Assembly: GCA_039969155.1 (NCBI GenBank)
Contig: JBDVOJ010000113.1
Span: 12,093-76,092 of the forward strand
Direction: 5' to 3'
Origin: GCA-002733465 sp039969155
GTDB lineage: Bacteria; Pseudomonadota; Gammaproteobacteria; Enterobacterales; Kangiellaceae
DNA: 64,000 nt
Made by a program: the position numbers and the translations under genes. Below the pieces are notes generated by a model. It saw only the letters and a program-made list of their open reading frames with translations, ran no database searches and was not told the DNA's origin. Of this stretch, positions 1-8,176 are shown one piece after another. The stretch's first letter is position 1. Every line of letters starts with the position of its first letter.

Positions 1-142
1 TTTAGTACGGTTGCCTTAGTATTTTTCTCTTGGTTTATCTAATCAATACAAAATCAATACATAATCTGTATGTTTTAGATCGTTTCCTTCAGTAGTATTT
101 GTTCACCAATACCAATTATTAGAAAACTAAAATAGGTTCGAT

Positions 143-304
143 ATGAATACAAGACAATCGATTAAATGCATTTCGCTTTTAGGTCTACTAATTTGCTTGA
201 GTGGATGTGGTGGTGGTAGCAGTGAAAGCGCTGACCCTGTGCCAACTGCAATCCAATCAAGTGATTGGGATCGACTAAATTGGGATAACGACAATTGGGG
301 TTGA
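143..304 (+). CDS. Small lipoprotein, 53 aa, unknown function
   Basis: A short reading frame encodes a signal peptide ending in a lipobox (LSGC, with the lipidated cysteine at about residue 22), followed by GGGSS and a short acidic tail ending in a tryptophan/asparagine/aspartate-rich stretch (DWDRLNWDNDNWG). The lipobox shows export and lipid anchoring. The tail has no fold I recognise. The stop lies 32 bp before the start of the coiled-coil protein at 337, so the two are probably cotranscribed. It is too short to assign by homology. The reading frame is complete, and the lipobox is the main reason to call it a gene. Confidence 0.6.
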   Translation: MNTRQSIKCISLLGLLICLSGCGGGSSESADPVPTAIQSSDWDRLNWDNDNWG

Positions 305-336
305 GAATTAGCCTCTATATAGGAAGGAGAGAAATC

Positions 337-1476
337 ATGCTTTTTAGAACCACCGCATCGGGGCTAATAGTAAGTCTTTTGATATCTAATTTTTTTACAT
401 ACGCAAATGCCAGTGAAGTGGTAATACCTAATCAGTTTAATAGTGGAACTCGAGCCATTGCAGCAGAAGTCAATGCCAATTTTGATGCGGCTGCGATCTC
501 AATTAATGATAATGATCAAAGAATATCAACGATTGTTGTGCAGCTTGCTGAGTTAGCAGCAACGGTAGAAACTCTCTCAACAGCTTTAACGGCTAGTGAT
601 GCTACGGTTGCTAGTTTATCTGAGTCAGTACTCGCTTTACAAAATGAAAATGTTAGTTTGCAAAATACAATTGACGCGCTAGAAAGCAAAGATGGAGAGC
701 TTACCGAGCTTATTACATCGCTAGAATCCGAAGTTGTAAGCGGACTCGCGGATGTATTGGAAATTAGTGTTGACTCTCAGGGAAATACAGCAGCAATTTT
801 CAGTGGTGTCAATCTTCATGTTAATAATGGATTAGAACAAACTGACTCACTTAATGGTTTAGGTAACTTGGTAGTCGGTTATGATGAAAACACAACATTG
901 ACCACTGAAATGTGTTCGATGGGGCAATTTACCAATCAAGTTGACTGTGAATCGAATAATGAATTATGGAGTAATATACATAAAGGGGGCTCGCACAATT
1001 TAATTCTGGGTACTTCACAGAACTACAGTCGTTTCGGTGGGTTAGTGGCTGGTAGGGAGAATAACATTCTGGCAGATTATTCGACCGTTTTTGGTGGAAA
1101 TAAGAATACCGCAAGTGGACTAGAAAGCTCGGTTAGCGGTGGAACGCTCAATCTGGCTAGTGAACTTTATAGTAGTGTTAGCGGAGGTAGAGAAAACACT
1201 GCATCTGGTATTCATAGTAGCGTGCAAGGAGGATTTTCAAATTTAGCAAGTGGAACTGGCAGTAGTATTAGTGGCGGTGCACATAACATTGCTAGCAGTT
1301 TTAATACAACTGTTACTGGTGGAAGTGGCAACACTGCAAGTTCGGTTAATAGTAGCGTAAGTAGTGGTGTAGGGAATATAGCAAGTGGGGTGGCAAGTAG
1401 CGTGAGTGGAGGACTTCGTCGAGAAGCCGTGGGCATTAATGACTGGGTCGCTGGATCGTTATTTGAATCATTCTAG
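337..1476 (+). CDS. Secreted coiled-coil protein with YadA-head-like repeats
   Basis: This 379-residue protein has a signal peptide (cut near YANA-S). A heptad-rich region follows at about residues 40-140, full of leucine, isoleucine, serine and threonine (VVQLAELAATVETL and similar). The C-terminal half carries about eight 14-residue repeats of the form SSVSGGxxNxASG, as in the left-handed beta-roll of trimeric autotransporter heads (YadA/Hep_Hag type). The start at 337 was chosen because AGGAAGGAGAG lies just upstream; a TTG at 295 is in frame but has no such site. No C-terminal membrane anchor barrel is present, so this is not a complete trimeric autotransporter. It may be a secreted or surface-attached trimeric fibre. 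The order coil then head is reversed relative to YadA. Confidence 0.75.
   Translation: MLFRTTASGLIVSLLISNFFTYANASEVVIPNQFNSGTRAIAAEVNANFDAAAISINDNDQRISTIVVQLAELAATVETLSTALTASDATVASLSESVLALQNENVSLQNTIDALESKDGELTELITSLESEVVSGLADVLEISVDSQGNTAAIFSGVNLHVNNGLEQTDSLNGLGNLVVGYDENTTLTTEMCSMGQFTNQVDCESNNELWSNIHKGGSHNLILGTSQNYSRFGGLVAGRENNILADYSTVFGGNKNTASGLESSVSGGTLNLASELYSSVSGGRENTASGIHSSVQGGFSNLASGTGSSISGGAHNIASSFNTTVTGGSGNTASSVNSSVSSGVGNIASGVASSVSGGLRREAVGINDWVAGSLFESF
1060..1430 (+). repeat. About eight 42-bp coding repeats (SSVSGGxxNxASG)
   Basis: Degenerate tandem repeats inside the preceding gene encode 14-residue units with the core S-S-V-S-G-G-x-x-N-x-A-S-G. The DNA copies differ at many third positions, so the repeat is held at protein level and is not a recent DNA expansion. 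Confidence 0.7.
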
Positions 1477-1583
1477 GATTAAGATACTCCGAACTTAATT
1501 AACTAATTCCACTTAATTACTTCATAAGAAGGATTAGAATCACTTTGTCAGTTTTAAAGGCATAGTATCAATATCCAATCAAT

Positions 1584-1617
1584 AATTAGGGGTGGAATTG
1601 TCTTGCCTCCCCCAATT
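1584..1617. terminator. Imperfect hairpin between converging genes
   Basis: AATTAGGGGTGG and CCTCCCCCAATT form an imperfect 12-bp stem with a 10-nt loop. It lies between the converging genes that end at 1476 and 1645 and is followed by TTATTT. It probably ends transcription in one or both directions. Confidence 0.4.
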
Positions 1618-1644
1618 TATTTGCAAGTGTTAAGTGATAAAGCG

Positions 1645-3324
1645 CTACTGCATGTTATCGCCCTTTAACTCCTGACCAGCTTGAAAAAGCGTTAACGAAA
1701 TCGCTTTACCGGACTTATCCAATTCGAAAACAATTCTTGCTTGTACCTGACCGTTAAAGAACTCGGATCTTGATTTAGTTTCAAAAGGAATTTTAGGCTG
1801 ACCAGTTGCTTGAATCACTAATTGCCCATCTTGATGCGAAGTAGTGATTATAAAATTCGGCATGATTTCAAATTGTCCCACTAGATTATCTAGCTGCTCA
1901 TTGGTTAATTCGACTCTTTTCATTTTAGCTGCAGCGTCCTTTTCAGAGAGCCTCTTAGCTTTGGTCTCTGCTCCTCCTTGGAACAGAGTAAGCGATACCG
2001 ATTCGCCTTTTTCGTTCAATTCAAACTTAACTTTTGCTTCAACTACGCGATAGACAAATTCTAAGTCTGATTTTGCGTAAACAGGATAATTCGCTTGGCC
2101 GGTCAGTTGAATAAATAACTGCTGTCTTTTTTGAGTCACCGTCATGATCATTCCTGGGGCTAGTTCATAGTGACCGACAAACTTACTGAGTTGATTTTCA
2201 TCGAGCGAATGTACTTCTAAAATATCACTCTTAAGTTTAGCCAGATTGCCGGTTAAAATTGCGTTACCGATGTTATCCATTCCATTGGCTGAATTTTCAA
2301 GAATAATGATTCCTCTTTGGTTTTCTTGATCGAATCCCATAAACGATCGGAATCCACCGGTACCACCGTTATGCCATAAATAGGAACCGTTTTTGTGTTC
2401 AGCAATAAACCAACCTAAGCCAACGCTAGCACCGTGCTTTTTAGCATCAATGGTTTTTTGATGAGATAAGCTAATTGCTTCGATCAAAGAAGTTTGACGT
2501 AAAGCTTTGCTTGGATTCAAGTTGGCACCTAAATACAGCGCCATATCTTTCGCGTTAGAGTTAAGAGCGCCAGCACCAGCAAGTGCGGGTAGTTTCCAGT
2601 GCTTAGTTTTATTTAGACTCGCGTCATGTCCATCACTTTGCTGACTGGCATGGGATGCTGGAACATCAACAAAAGTGTTGCTCATTGATAGCGGTATTAA
2701 CACCCGATCGGTAATCATTTGCTGGTAGCTCTTGCCATCGATTAATGAGAGTGCGTGCCCTAACAGCCCGACTGCAAGATTTGAGTATTCTAACTTTTCG
2801 CCAATATCGCGCGTCAGTTGATAATTATTGAGAAACTCATACATTAATTCGATGGTATAATCTGCGTAGGGATCGAGCGGGTCGTTATATGGCATATTAG
2901 ATGGAAGACGTGGCAAAGCAGAAGTATGGTTGGCGAGGCTTTCTAGCGTGATCACTTTGCCATTTCTTGTGGGTATTTTTACCTTACTGGGTAAATACTT
3001 TTGAACCGGATCATTGAGCTTAACCTTTCCTTCTTTAACCATGCTGGCAAGCGCAATTGACGTGAAAGTCTTAGATATAGAACCGATTTCAAACAGTGCC
3101 GAAGACGTTGTAGCGGTGTTGTCTTGTTGATTGGTTAGTCCAAAATTTAAGTATTCTGTTTTACCGTGCTCGATTAGCACAACCGTTGCGCCAACCGCTT
3201 GTTGCTCTTTCTCGATTTTATGGTTGATCAGTGCTTTGATGGTTTCGATGTTTGCAGAAGCCGTAGCCGCATTGCCATGATTGACAAAAATTAAGCCACC
3301 AATAATAAGTAATAATCTAAACAT
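1645..3324 (-). CDS. Serine hydrolase, beta-lactamase/class C family
   Basis: This 559-residue exported protein has a signal peptide (cut near GNA-A). Its beta-lactamase-fold domain carries the three family motifs: S82-I-S-K85 (nucleophile and lysine), Y180-S-N182, and H318-N-G-G321 in place of KTG. This pattern is typical of penicillin-binding-protein-like esterases and D-aminopeptidases, so true beta-lactam hydrolysis is not implied. After about residue 380 come two similar beta-rich repeats of about 80 residues (LVGxFEIxPxFIxT... and SLTLFQxGxE), like the C-terminal modules often found on these hydrolases. It is the last gene of an apparent operon behind the ECF sigma factor and membrane protein, with a 51-bp gap. 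Confidence 0.85.
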   Translation of the reverse strand: MFRLLLIIGGLIFVNHGNAATASANIETIKALINHKIEKEQQAVGATVVLIEHGKTEYLNFGLTNQQDNTATTSSALFEIGSISKTFTSIALASMVKEGKVKLNDPVQKYLPSKVKIPTRNGKVITLESLANHTSALPRLPSNMPYNDPLDPYADYTIELMYEFLNNYQLTRDIGEKLEYSNLAVGLLGHALSLIDGKSYQQMITDRVLIPLSMSNTFVDVPASHASQQSDGHDASLNKTKHWKLPALAGAGALNSNAKDMALYLGANLNPSKALRQTSLIEAISLSHQKTIDAKKHGASVGLGWFIAEHKNGSYLWHNGGTGGFRSFMGFDQENQRGIIILENSANGMDNIGNAILTGNLAKLKSDILEVHSLDENQLSKFVGHYELAPGMIMTVTQKRQQLFIQLTGQANYPVYAKSDLEFVYRVVEAKVKFELNEKGESVSLTLFQGGAETKAKRLSEKDAAAKMKRVELTNEQLDNLVGQFEIMPNFIITTSHQDGQLVIQATGQPKIPFETKSRSEFFNGQVQARIVFELDKSGKAISLTLFQAGQELKGDNMQ

Positions 3325-3375
3325 AATTCTCTTCTTAACCTCGTATTTTTAATCGTTTGCTCGCCAAATCTTTTG

Positions 3376-3987
3376 TTAAACGTTATTAAGCGACTTTAAT
3401 TCCTGGATTTGTTGGTTAACTCTATCTAATAGTGGAGCAAACTTTTTCTTAGCGGCACGTTTATTAAGAAAGTAAACTCCAACGTAAAGTACTCCGCAGA
3501 ATAAATAGTAAACCATTAATTGCTCTGATATTTGTGGGACGCCGGCATCATCGACTTTACTTCCAGCAGTAATTAAAACGATCGCTACCATTAATGGTGA
3601 TAGATACCAAATAGCAATGGTTTCCAAAAGTTCTTTTTGTTTTTCGAGCTTACTTTTCTCTACCGATAAAAATGCCAGTAAACTATCATCTTTGGCGCTT
3701 TCGACCTGTCTTGCTTTTAGTAGTTTGTAAGGGATATAAATGCAGGCTACTATGGCAATCCATAATCCGATGGTTTGCAGTAAACTGGCGGAATAAAATA
3801 ATTTCCATGCCCAAACGGGGATCAGCAAAAGCGCAATGGATATTTCCATAATGTCTCTTCGTTTAATCGATTTATCCAATTTTTTCGTTTCCTTTTCTAG
3901 TGATTCAACTAGGCGAGTAAGATCTTGTTGTTTACCCGTTTTCTCAACTTCGGTTTTCCAACCTGTTTTCAAATCATCGAACTTCAT
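3376..3987 (-). CDS. Membrane protein cotranscribed with ECF sigma factor
   Basis: The 203-residue protein has a charged, helical N terminus (about 45 residues, rich in lysine and glutamate), then two pairs of hydrophobic segments (about 47-90 and 125-180) separated by a cytoplasmic charged loop, and a charged C-terminal helix. Its start codon overlaps the stop of the sigma factor gene by 4 bp (ATGA), so the two are translationally coupled. This position suggests a regulator of the sigma factor, but I see no zinc-binding anti-sigma motif (HxxxCxxC), so anti-sigma activity is only an inference. Confidence 0.7.
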   Translation of the reverse strand: MKFDDLKTGWKTEVEKTGKQQDLTRLVESLEKETKKLDKSIKRRDIMEISIALLLIPVWAWKLFYSASLLQTIGLWIAIVACIYIPYKLLKARQVESAKDDSLLAFLSVEKSKLEKQKELLETIAIWYLSPLMVAIVLITAGSKVDDAGVPQISEQLMVYYLFCGVLYVGVYFLNKRAAKKKFAPLLDRVNQQIQELKSLNNV

Positions 3988-4466
3988 GATTCTTCACCTA
4001 TATATTGGTCTTCAAATGTTGATTTAATTCGCTTGATTCTTACTCTGACCGCATTAGCAGTGATACCGACAACTTCAGCGATGTTTTCAGATGTTAGCCC
4101 GTCTAAATACATCATTAGAATACTTGCTTCGATGTCTGATAAAGTATTCATAAAAGCATTTAAAATGTCCGCTTGGCAGTTCTCTTGGCCTATTTGTCCT
4201 TCTGGTGCGGCGACTTTTGCTAAAGCTTGGCGTAGTTCTCTGCGCTTAATGGTTTTACCGACAAAGGTTGTAGCAGTGTTTAAGGCGACTTTGTAAAGCC
4301 ACGTTTCTCTAGATGAATTTCCTTTGAAACTGGCAAAACTGCGCCATAACTGCATCAATATTTCCTGATACATATCTTCAAAATCATTATGCTGGCAATA
4401 ACGAGAGGCGATATAGCGTATTCGCCCCTGATTATCAGCTATTACCTGCTCAAACTCTTTCTGCAT
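3984..4466 (-). CDS. ECF-type RNA polymerase sigma factor
   Basis: The protein has 160 residues, the usual size of a group 4 sigma factor. Region 2 is seen as the stretch around HNDFEDMYQEILMQLWRSF, and region 4 as a C-terminal helix-turn-helix around LTSENIAEVVGITANAVRVR. Between them is a short linker without extra domains. The gene starts the operon sigma - membrane protein - serine hydrolase, which may be part of its own regulon. Divergent transcription from the CadC-like gene leaves a long intergenic region that should hold its promoter. Confidence 0.9.
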   Translation of the reverse strand: MQKEFEQVIADNQGRIRYIASRYCQHNDFEDMYQEILMQLWRSFASFKGNSSRETWLYKVALNTATTFVGKTIKRRELRQALAKVAAPEGQIGQENCQADILNAFMNTLSDIEASILMMYLDGLTSENIAEVVGITANAVRVRIKRIKSTFEDQYIGEES

Positions 4467-4962
4467 GTATCACCTTAGTTACATCAATTAAGCTACTGTT
4501 TTAAAGCGCTACGACCTAAGCTATTGGTCGATTATCTACTCAAGTTATACAGTTAGTCTCTAATAATCAGCGTTTATGTCAAAAGAAGACAAATTTTTAT
4601 AGAGCGCTAAGCCGATTCATTAACTAGCTTGATTAAATTAGCTTTGGTTATCGCCTAGTTTATAACGATTAGCTGCACAGCTCTGTGAACTACACTCACT
4701 TGGTGTCGCTTGGTCATATGGCTGCAAAGACATCACTTTAACGATGGTGTCTGACATCTTTTGGCGCCGGCCACGAAACGCATGACAAAATTTGGTTTCT
4801 GTGACAACATCGTTAACTTAGTCCTTAGTAATAGAATAAATTGATGTTGTTACGCTGACTTAGTCGAATTTCAAACTGATCGATACTAGATTGTACAATC
4901 AAGGAGAAATACCAGCTCAAGATATCTCAATTAATCCATGTCTTTCAGCCGGTAATAACAAC
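4467..4962. other. Divergent intergenic region, 496 bp
   Basis: This space separates the ECF sigma operon (leftward) from the CadC-like regulator (rightward). I find no convincing reading frame and no tRNA. It should contain both promoters, but I could not pick unambiguous -35 and -10 boxes. Confidence 0.5.
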
Positions 4963-6822
4963 ATGATTTATAGATTTAATGATTTCGTTTTTGACGAAAA
5001 TAATTTTACAGCGCACAAAGGTGATACTGAACTCAGCATCGAACCATTGGTGTTTGATCTGGCAATCTATTTACTCAAAAACAAAGAACGAGTGGTAACT
5101 AGAGCGGAAGTATTGGAACAGATTTGGAAAGGTCGAACGGTATCTGATTCTACATTAAGTAACCACATTAAAACACTTCGTGCTGTGATTGGTGATGATG
5201 GCAAAAAGCAGCGCTGCGTTAAAACGGTTCATGGTCGAGGTTACCAATTTATAGCCGAGGTAACCCAAGTTTCAGCAAATAAGCTCCCCAACGATAATTC
5301 AGTAAAACATGCCAATGATAATACGCCGTGGCGATACCCTTGGCGCTTTAGCATGCTAGTGTTGGCGTTTTTAAGTATGAGTTATCTGGCTATTCATTTA
5401 ATCAGTCAACAGAACAAGGAGGCTGAAATTGACCAAAAGTTCGATAAATCGATAGCTGTTTTAGCATTTCGTGATATGAGTGTGCTAAAAAACCAAAACT
5501 ATTTTGCTGAAGGAATTAGTGAAGAAATCCTTAACTTGCTAGCCAAGATTAAGGAGTTGAAGGTAATTAGTAGAACGTCTTCATTTTCTTATCAAGGTAA
5601 AGAAAAAGACATCACTATTATTGGGAAAGAGCTGAATGTTCGCTATCTTATTGAAGGAAGTGTGCGTAAACAGGGAGATGCGATTCGAATTACGGTTCAA
5701 TTAATCGATGCGCTAGATGGTTCGCATGTTTGGTCGGAAGTTTACGACAAGCAAATGCCGGATATCTTCGCGCTGCAAGACGAAATCGCCCAAGTTGTTT
5801 CTGATAAACTAGAAATTACCTTGCTACAAGATGAAATACCTAAAACAGCTCATGCGGATCCTGAGGCCTACCTACTCTATTTGGAAGCAAGCGCTGTTTT
5901 TTCTCAACATACTCAAGAAGCAACTGAAAACGCGAAAAAGCTAACTTATCAATCTCTGGAGATCGATGCGAACTATGCACCTACTTGGAATTTATTAAGT
6001 AATATACACTATCGAGAAACAACCAATTTAAGCCCGGCTGAGTCAAAGCTGGGTTATCAAAAACAGAGAGAAACCGCTGAAAAAGCGATTGAGCTAGATC
6101 CCACTTTTGCTTCTGCTTATGCGTCGCTTGCGAGAATAGATATTCATGAATGGAAACATCATTCGGCGATTAAAAATATTGATAAAGCGCTAGAGCTTGA
6201 TGCCGGCAGTCCCAATTTGATCGCCGCTGCTAGTGATATTAAGTTTTGGGCCGGTTACCTAGATGAAAGTGCAATCTTGATTAACCAAGCGATTAAGAGT
6301 GACCCGTTAACCTACATTAATTATTATAACAGCGCGATTGGTTTGTATGTTGCAAACAAACACACAGAGGCGCTAGCAGATATCGACAAGTATATCCTCC
6401 GGCAACCGACCTCTGAAGTTGCTCGCGCTTATCGTGCCTTTATACTTCTTGAACAAGGCGAAAATGAAAAGGCACATCAATCGTCTCAGATAGAAAGGAA
6501 TGGATACTGGAAATTTTATTCTCAATCAAAGACATTCTTTTCGCTAGGTAAGATCAATGAATCGGATAATGCTCTTAACGAGTTCATTAGTCGTTACGGA
6601 GATTCAGATCCGAGTTCAATCGCTGATATCTATGCGTATCGAAAAGACAGGGTGAACACCTATAAGTGGCTCGATAAAGCAATCGAAACACGGGATGATT
6701 ATTTGATTGAAACCATTCAATACCCCTCTTTCTCATTTCTCTATCAAGATAAGCGTTGGCAATCCCTATTAAATTCAATGGGGCTGTTTGAGAGCCATTG
6801 GTTATATGGTGCGATAGATTAA
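4963..6822 (+). CDS. CadC-like membrane transcription regulator with TPRs
   Basis: The 619-residue protein opens with an OmpR/PhoB-type winged helix (about residues 1-105, with the recognition region around SDSTLSNHIKTLRAVIGDD and VHGRGYQFIA). A single membrane segment lies near 130-150. The periplasmic part begins with a domain related to the FlgO/TolB-N-like region found behind such regulators (IAVLAFRDMS, NYFAEGISEEILNLLA, VRYLIEGSVRK), followed by tetratricopeptide-like helices to the end. The ATG at 4963 is preferred because family members start directly at this IYRFNDFVFD stretch; an in-frame TTG at 4891 would add 24 residues. It probably senses an envelope signal and controls genes directly without phosphorylation. 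The target is not evident. Confidence 0.85.
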   Translation: MIYRFNDFVFDENNFTAHKGDTELSIEPLVFDLAIYLLKNKERVVTRAEVLEQIWKGRTVSDSTLSNHIKTLRAVIGDDGKKQRCVKTVHGRGYQFIAEVTQVSANKLPNDNSVKHANDNTPWRYPWRFSMLVLAFLSMSYLAIHLISQQNKEAEIDQKFDKSIAVLAFRDMSVLKNQNYFAEGISEEILNLLAKIKELKVISRTSSFSYQGKEKDITIIGKELNVRYLIEGSVRKQGDAIRITVQLIDALDGSHVWSEVYDKQMPDIFALQDEIAQVVSDKLEITLLQDEIPKTAHADPEAYLLYLEASAVFSQHTQEATENAKKLTYQSLEIDANYAPTWNLLSNIHYRETTNLSPAESKLGYQKQRETAEKAIELDPTFASAYASLARIDIHEWKHHSAIKNIDKALELDAGSPNLIAAASDIKFWAGYLDESAILINQAIKSDPLTYINYYNSAIGLYVANKHTEALADIDKYILRQPTSEVARAYRAFILLEQGENEKAHQSSQIERNGYWKFYSQSKTFFSLGKINESDNALNEFISRYGDSDPSSIADIYAYRKDRVNTYKWLDKAIETRDDYLIETIQYPSFSFLYQDKRWQSLLNSMGLFESHWLYGAID

Positions 6823-6877
6823 GATTCACTAAAATTTTGAAGTCCACTGAAGCAATGGGTATTCTTCAACTTAAATA

Positions 6878-6903
6878 AGGCTTTGCTAGATTGATCAAAG
6901 CCT
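6878..6903. terminator. Hairpin between converging genes
   Basis: AGGCTTTG and CAAAGCCT make a perfect 8-bp stem around a 10-nt loop, 55 bp after the CadC-like gene and before the converging CBM9-like gene. The T-rich flanks are modest, so termination is likely but not certain. Confidence 0.5.
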
Positions 6904-6925
6904 CATTCTTAGTTCTTGGGAATAC

Positions 6926-7552
6926 TTATTCTGAGAATAGAAATTCTCTCCAGCTGGACTTTTCTTCTTTTATTCCCTTTTCTGGATAAGAAAACTCTGC
7001 CATACGGTTACCTTTGTAATTCACTGCTCCAACAGAAAACATCATATTCCAGGTATTACCTGAAAACTTTTTGCGTGCTACCTGAACCTGTCTATGGGTC
7101 CCTTTAGCCCATATTGGACCTGATCGATTTTCGCGATCTTTAAGCCCGGAATAGGGTACCCAGAATCCAGCAAAATCTTTAAGAACCCACTTTCCATGTT
7201 TGTTCTCCCACCCTTCGTCGGTGAGTACACTTTCTCCCATTTGAGCGGAAAGATGAAAGTTATGCAATTCGCCAGTTTTCGAATTTTCGATATAAAGGTC
7301 CAACACCGTAATGTCTTCTGCTTTACCTTTGGCACAAATATAGAAGAAGTCTTTATCATGCATTAGATAAATGGCAACTTGTGCTGGCAGCTCAATTTTT
7401 GTGGCTACCTGCCATTCATCATTAGCGCACCTTCCGTCGAGTAGCACCGGTTCGTTAGTAGGATTGATTCTGATGGCATCTGTGGCATTGGCTTTAAAAA
7501 AACCTAGCATTAGGGTGGTCGTTAGTATCAGTAGTTTGGATAGTTTTGGCAT
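6926..7552 (-). CDS. Secreted CBM9-like carbohydrate-binding-fold protein
   Basis: The 208-residue protein has a signal peptide (cut near ANA-T). The stretch VLLDGRCANDEWQVA near residue 35 matches the start of the family 9 carbohydrate-binding or DOMON-like beta sandwich (x-L-D-G-x-x-x-D-x-W). A later segment (FSVGAVNYKGNRMAEFSYPEKG) fits the closing strands, where a ligand is usually held. No catalytic domain is attached. Homologues are found as single secreted or periplasmic domains, often near redox or sugar enzymes. The ligand cannot be read from the sequence. The gene stands alone. Confidence 0.6.
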   Translation of the reverse strand: MPKLSKLLILTTTLMLGFFKANATDAIRINPTNEPVLLDGRCANDEWQVATKIELPAQVAIYLMHDKDFFYICAKGKAEDITVLDLYIENSKTGELHNFHLSAQMGESVLTDEGWENKHGKWVLKDFAGFWVPYSGLKDRENRSGPIWAKGTHRQVQVARKKFSGNTWNMMFSVGAVNYKGNRMAEFSYPEKGIKEEKSSWREFLFSE

Positions 7553-7574
7553 AAGATTTCTCCTGTAATAAAGT

Positions 7575-7665
7575 AGCCTGAGTGAAGTCGAAGGCGCTTT
7601 CAGGTTTAAAGCTGAAACCCTGCTAGTGAGCTATTTCGGCCAGGCTCAATTTTCTAAGATTTGAG
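7575..7665. repeat. Diverged REP-like palindromic element
   Basis: The intergenic sequence contains TGAGTGAAGTCGAAGG near 7580, a variant of the TGAGCGCAGTCGAA arm seen at 14908, 17354 and (inverted) 19121. It is followed by a TTTCAG/CTGAAA hairpin. I read it as a decayed member of the same dispersed family. Confidence 0.4.
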
Positions 7666-7836
7666 TGACTTGAATAAATTTAAACGAAACGAATATAAAA
7701 CGCCTGAATAGGCAATGACTTTTAGCTGACTTCTTGCTGACGTGGGATTATTGGTTAGGTAGTCGATGGATTAATTCGCCAATTTAAAATAGGTACAGTA
7801 TTATTACCAAACAGTTCATCTTAGTTATTGATTATT

Positions 7837-8172
7837 ATGTCGTTTCCACCATGCCCCAATTGCCAGTCCGAATTTGTTTATCAAGACCAAGAGCTGCTCA
7901 TATGCCCTGAATGCGCACATGAGTGGAACCCTAAAGAAGTTGCTGAAGACCAATTGGTCACTGTTAGGGACAGTAACGGAACTCTATTAGCTGAGGGCGA
8001 TAAGGTCACCATTGCAAAGGATTTAAAAGTCAAAGGTAGTTCGCTGGTTCTTAAAATTGGCACTAAAGCGGTCGTGAGACGAATTGTCGATGGAAAAGAC
8101 CACCAGCTGGATTGCAAAGTTGATGGCGCGGGTGAAATGATGATCACTGCGCAATTTGTGAAGAAGGCGTGA
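7837..8172 (+). CDS. phnA: PhnA/YjdM family zinc-ribbon protein
   Basis: This 111-residue protein has an N-terminal zinc ribbon with four cysteines (C6, C9, C23 and C26) and the characteristic PhnA C-terminal domain (VRDSNGTLLAEGDKVTIAKDLKVKGSS ... KIGTKAVVRRIV). The size matches the family. The name comes from the phosphonate cluster of E. coli, but the protein is not needed for phosphonate breakdown and its biochemical role is unclear. The ATG at 7837 is chosen over an in-frame TTG at 7828 because family members begin directly before the zinc ribbon. The next gene starts only 4 bp after its stop. Confidence 0.9.
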   Translation: MSFPPCPNCQSEFVYQDQELLICPECAHEWNPKEVAEDQLVTVRDSNGTLLAEGDKVTIAKDLKVKGSSLVLKIGTKAVVRRIVDGKDHQLDCKVDGAGEMMITAQFVKKA

Positions 8173-8176
8173 TTCT

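Noticed and set aside
5900..6800. TPR part of the CadC-like gene as a separate gene
   Set aside because: The frame is continuous from the winged helix and no start or ribosome-binding site lies between.
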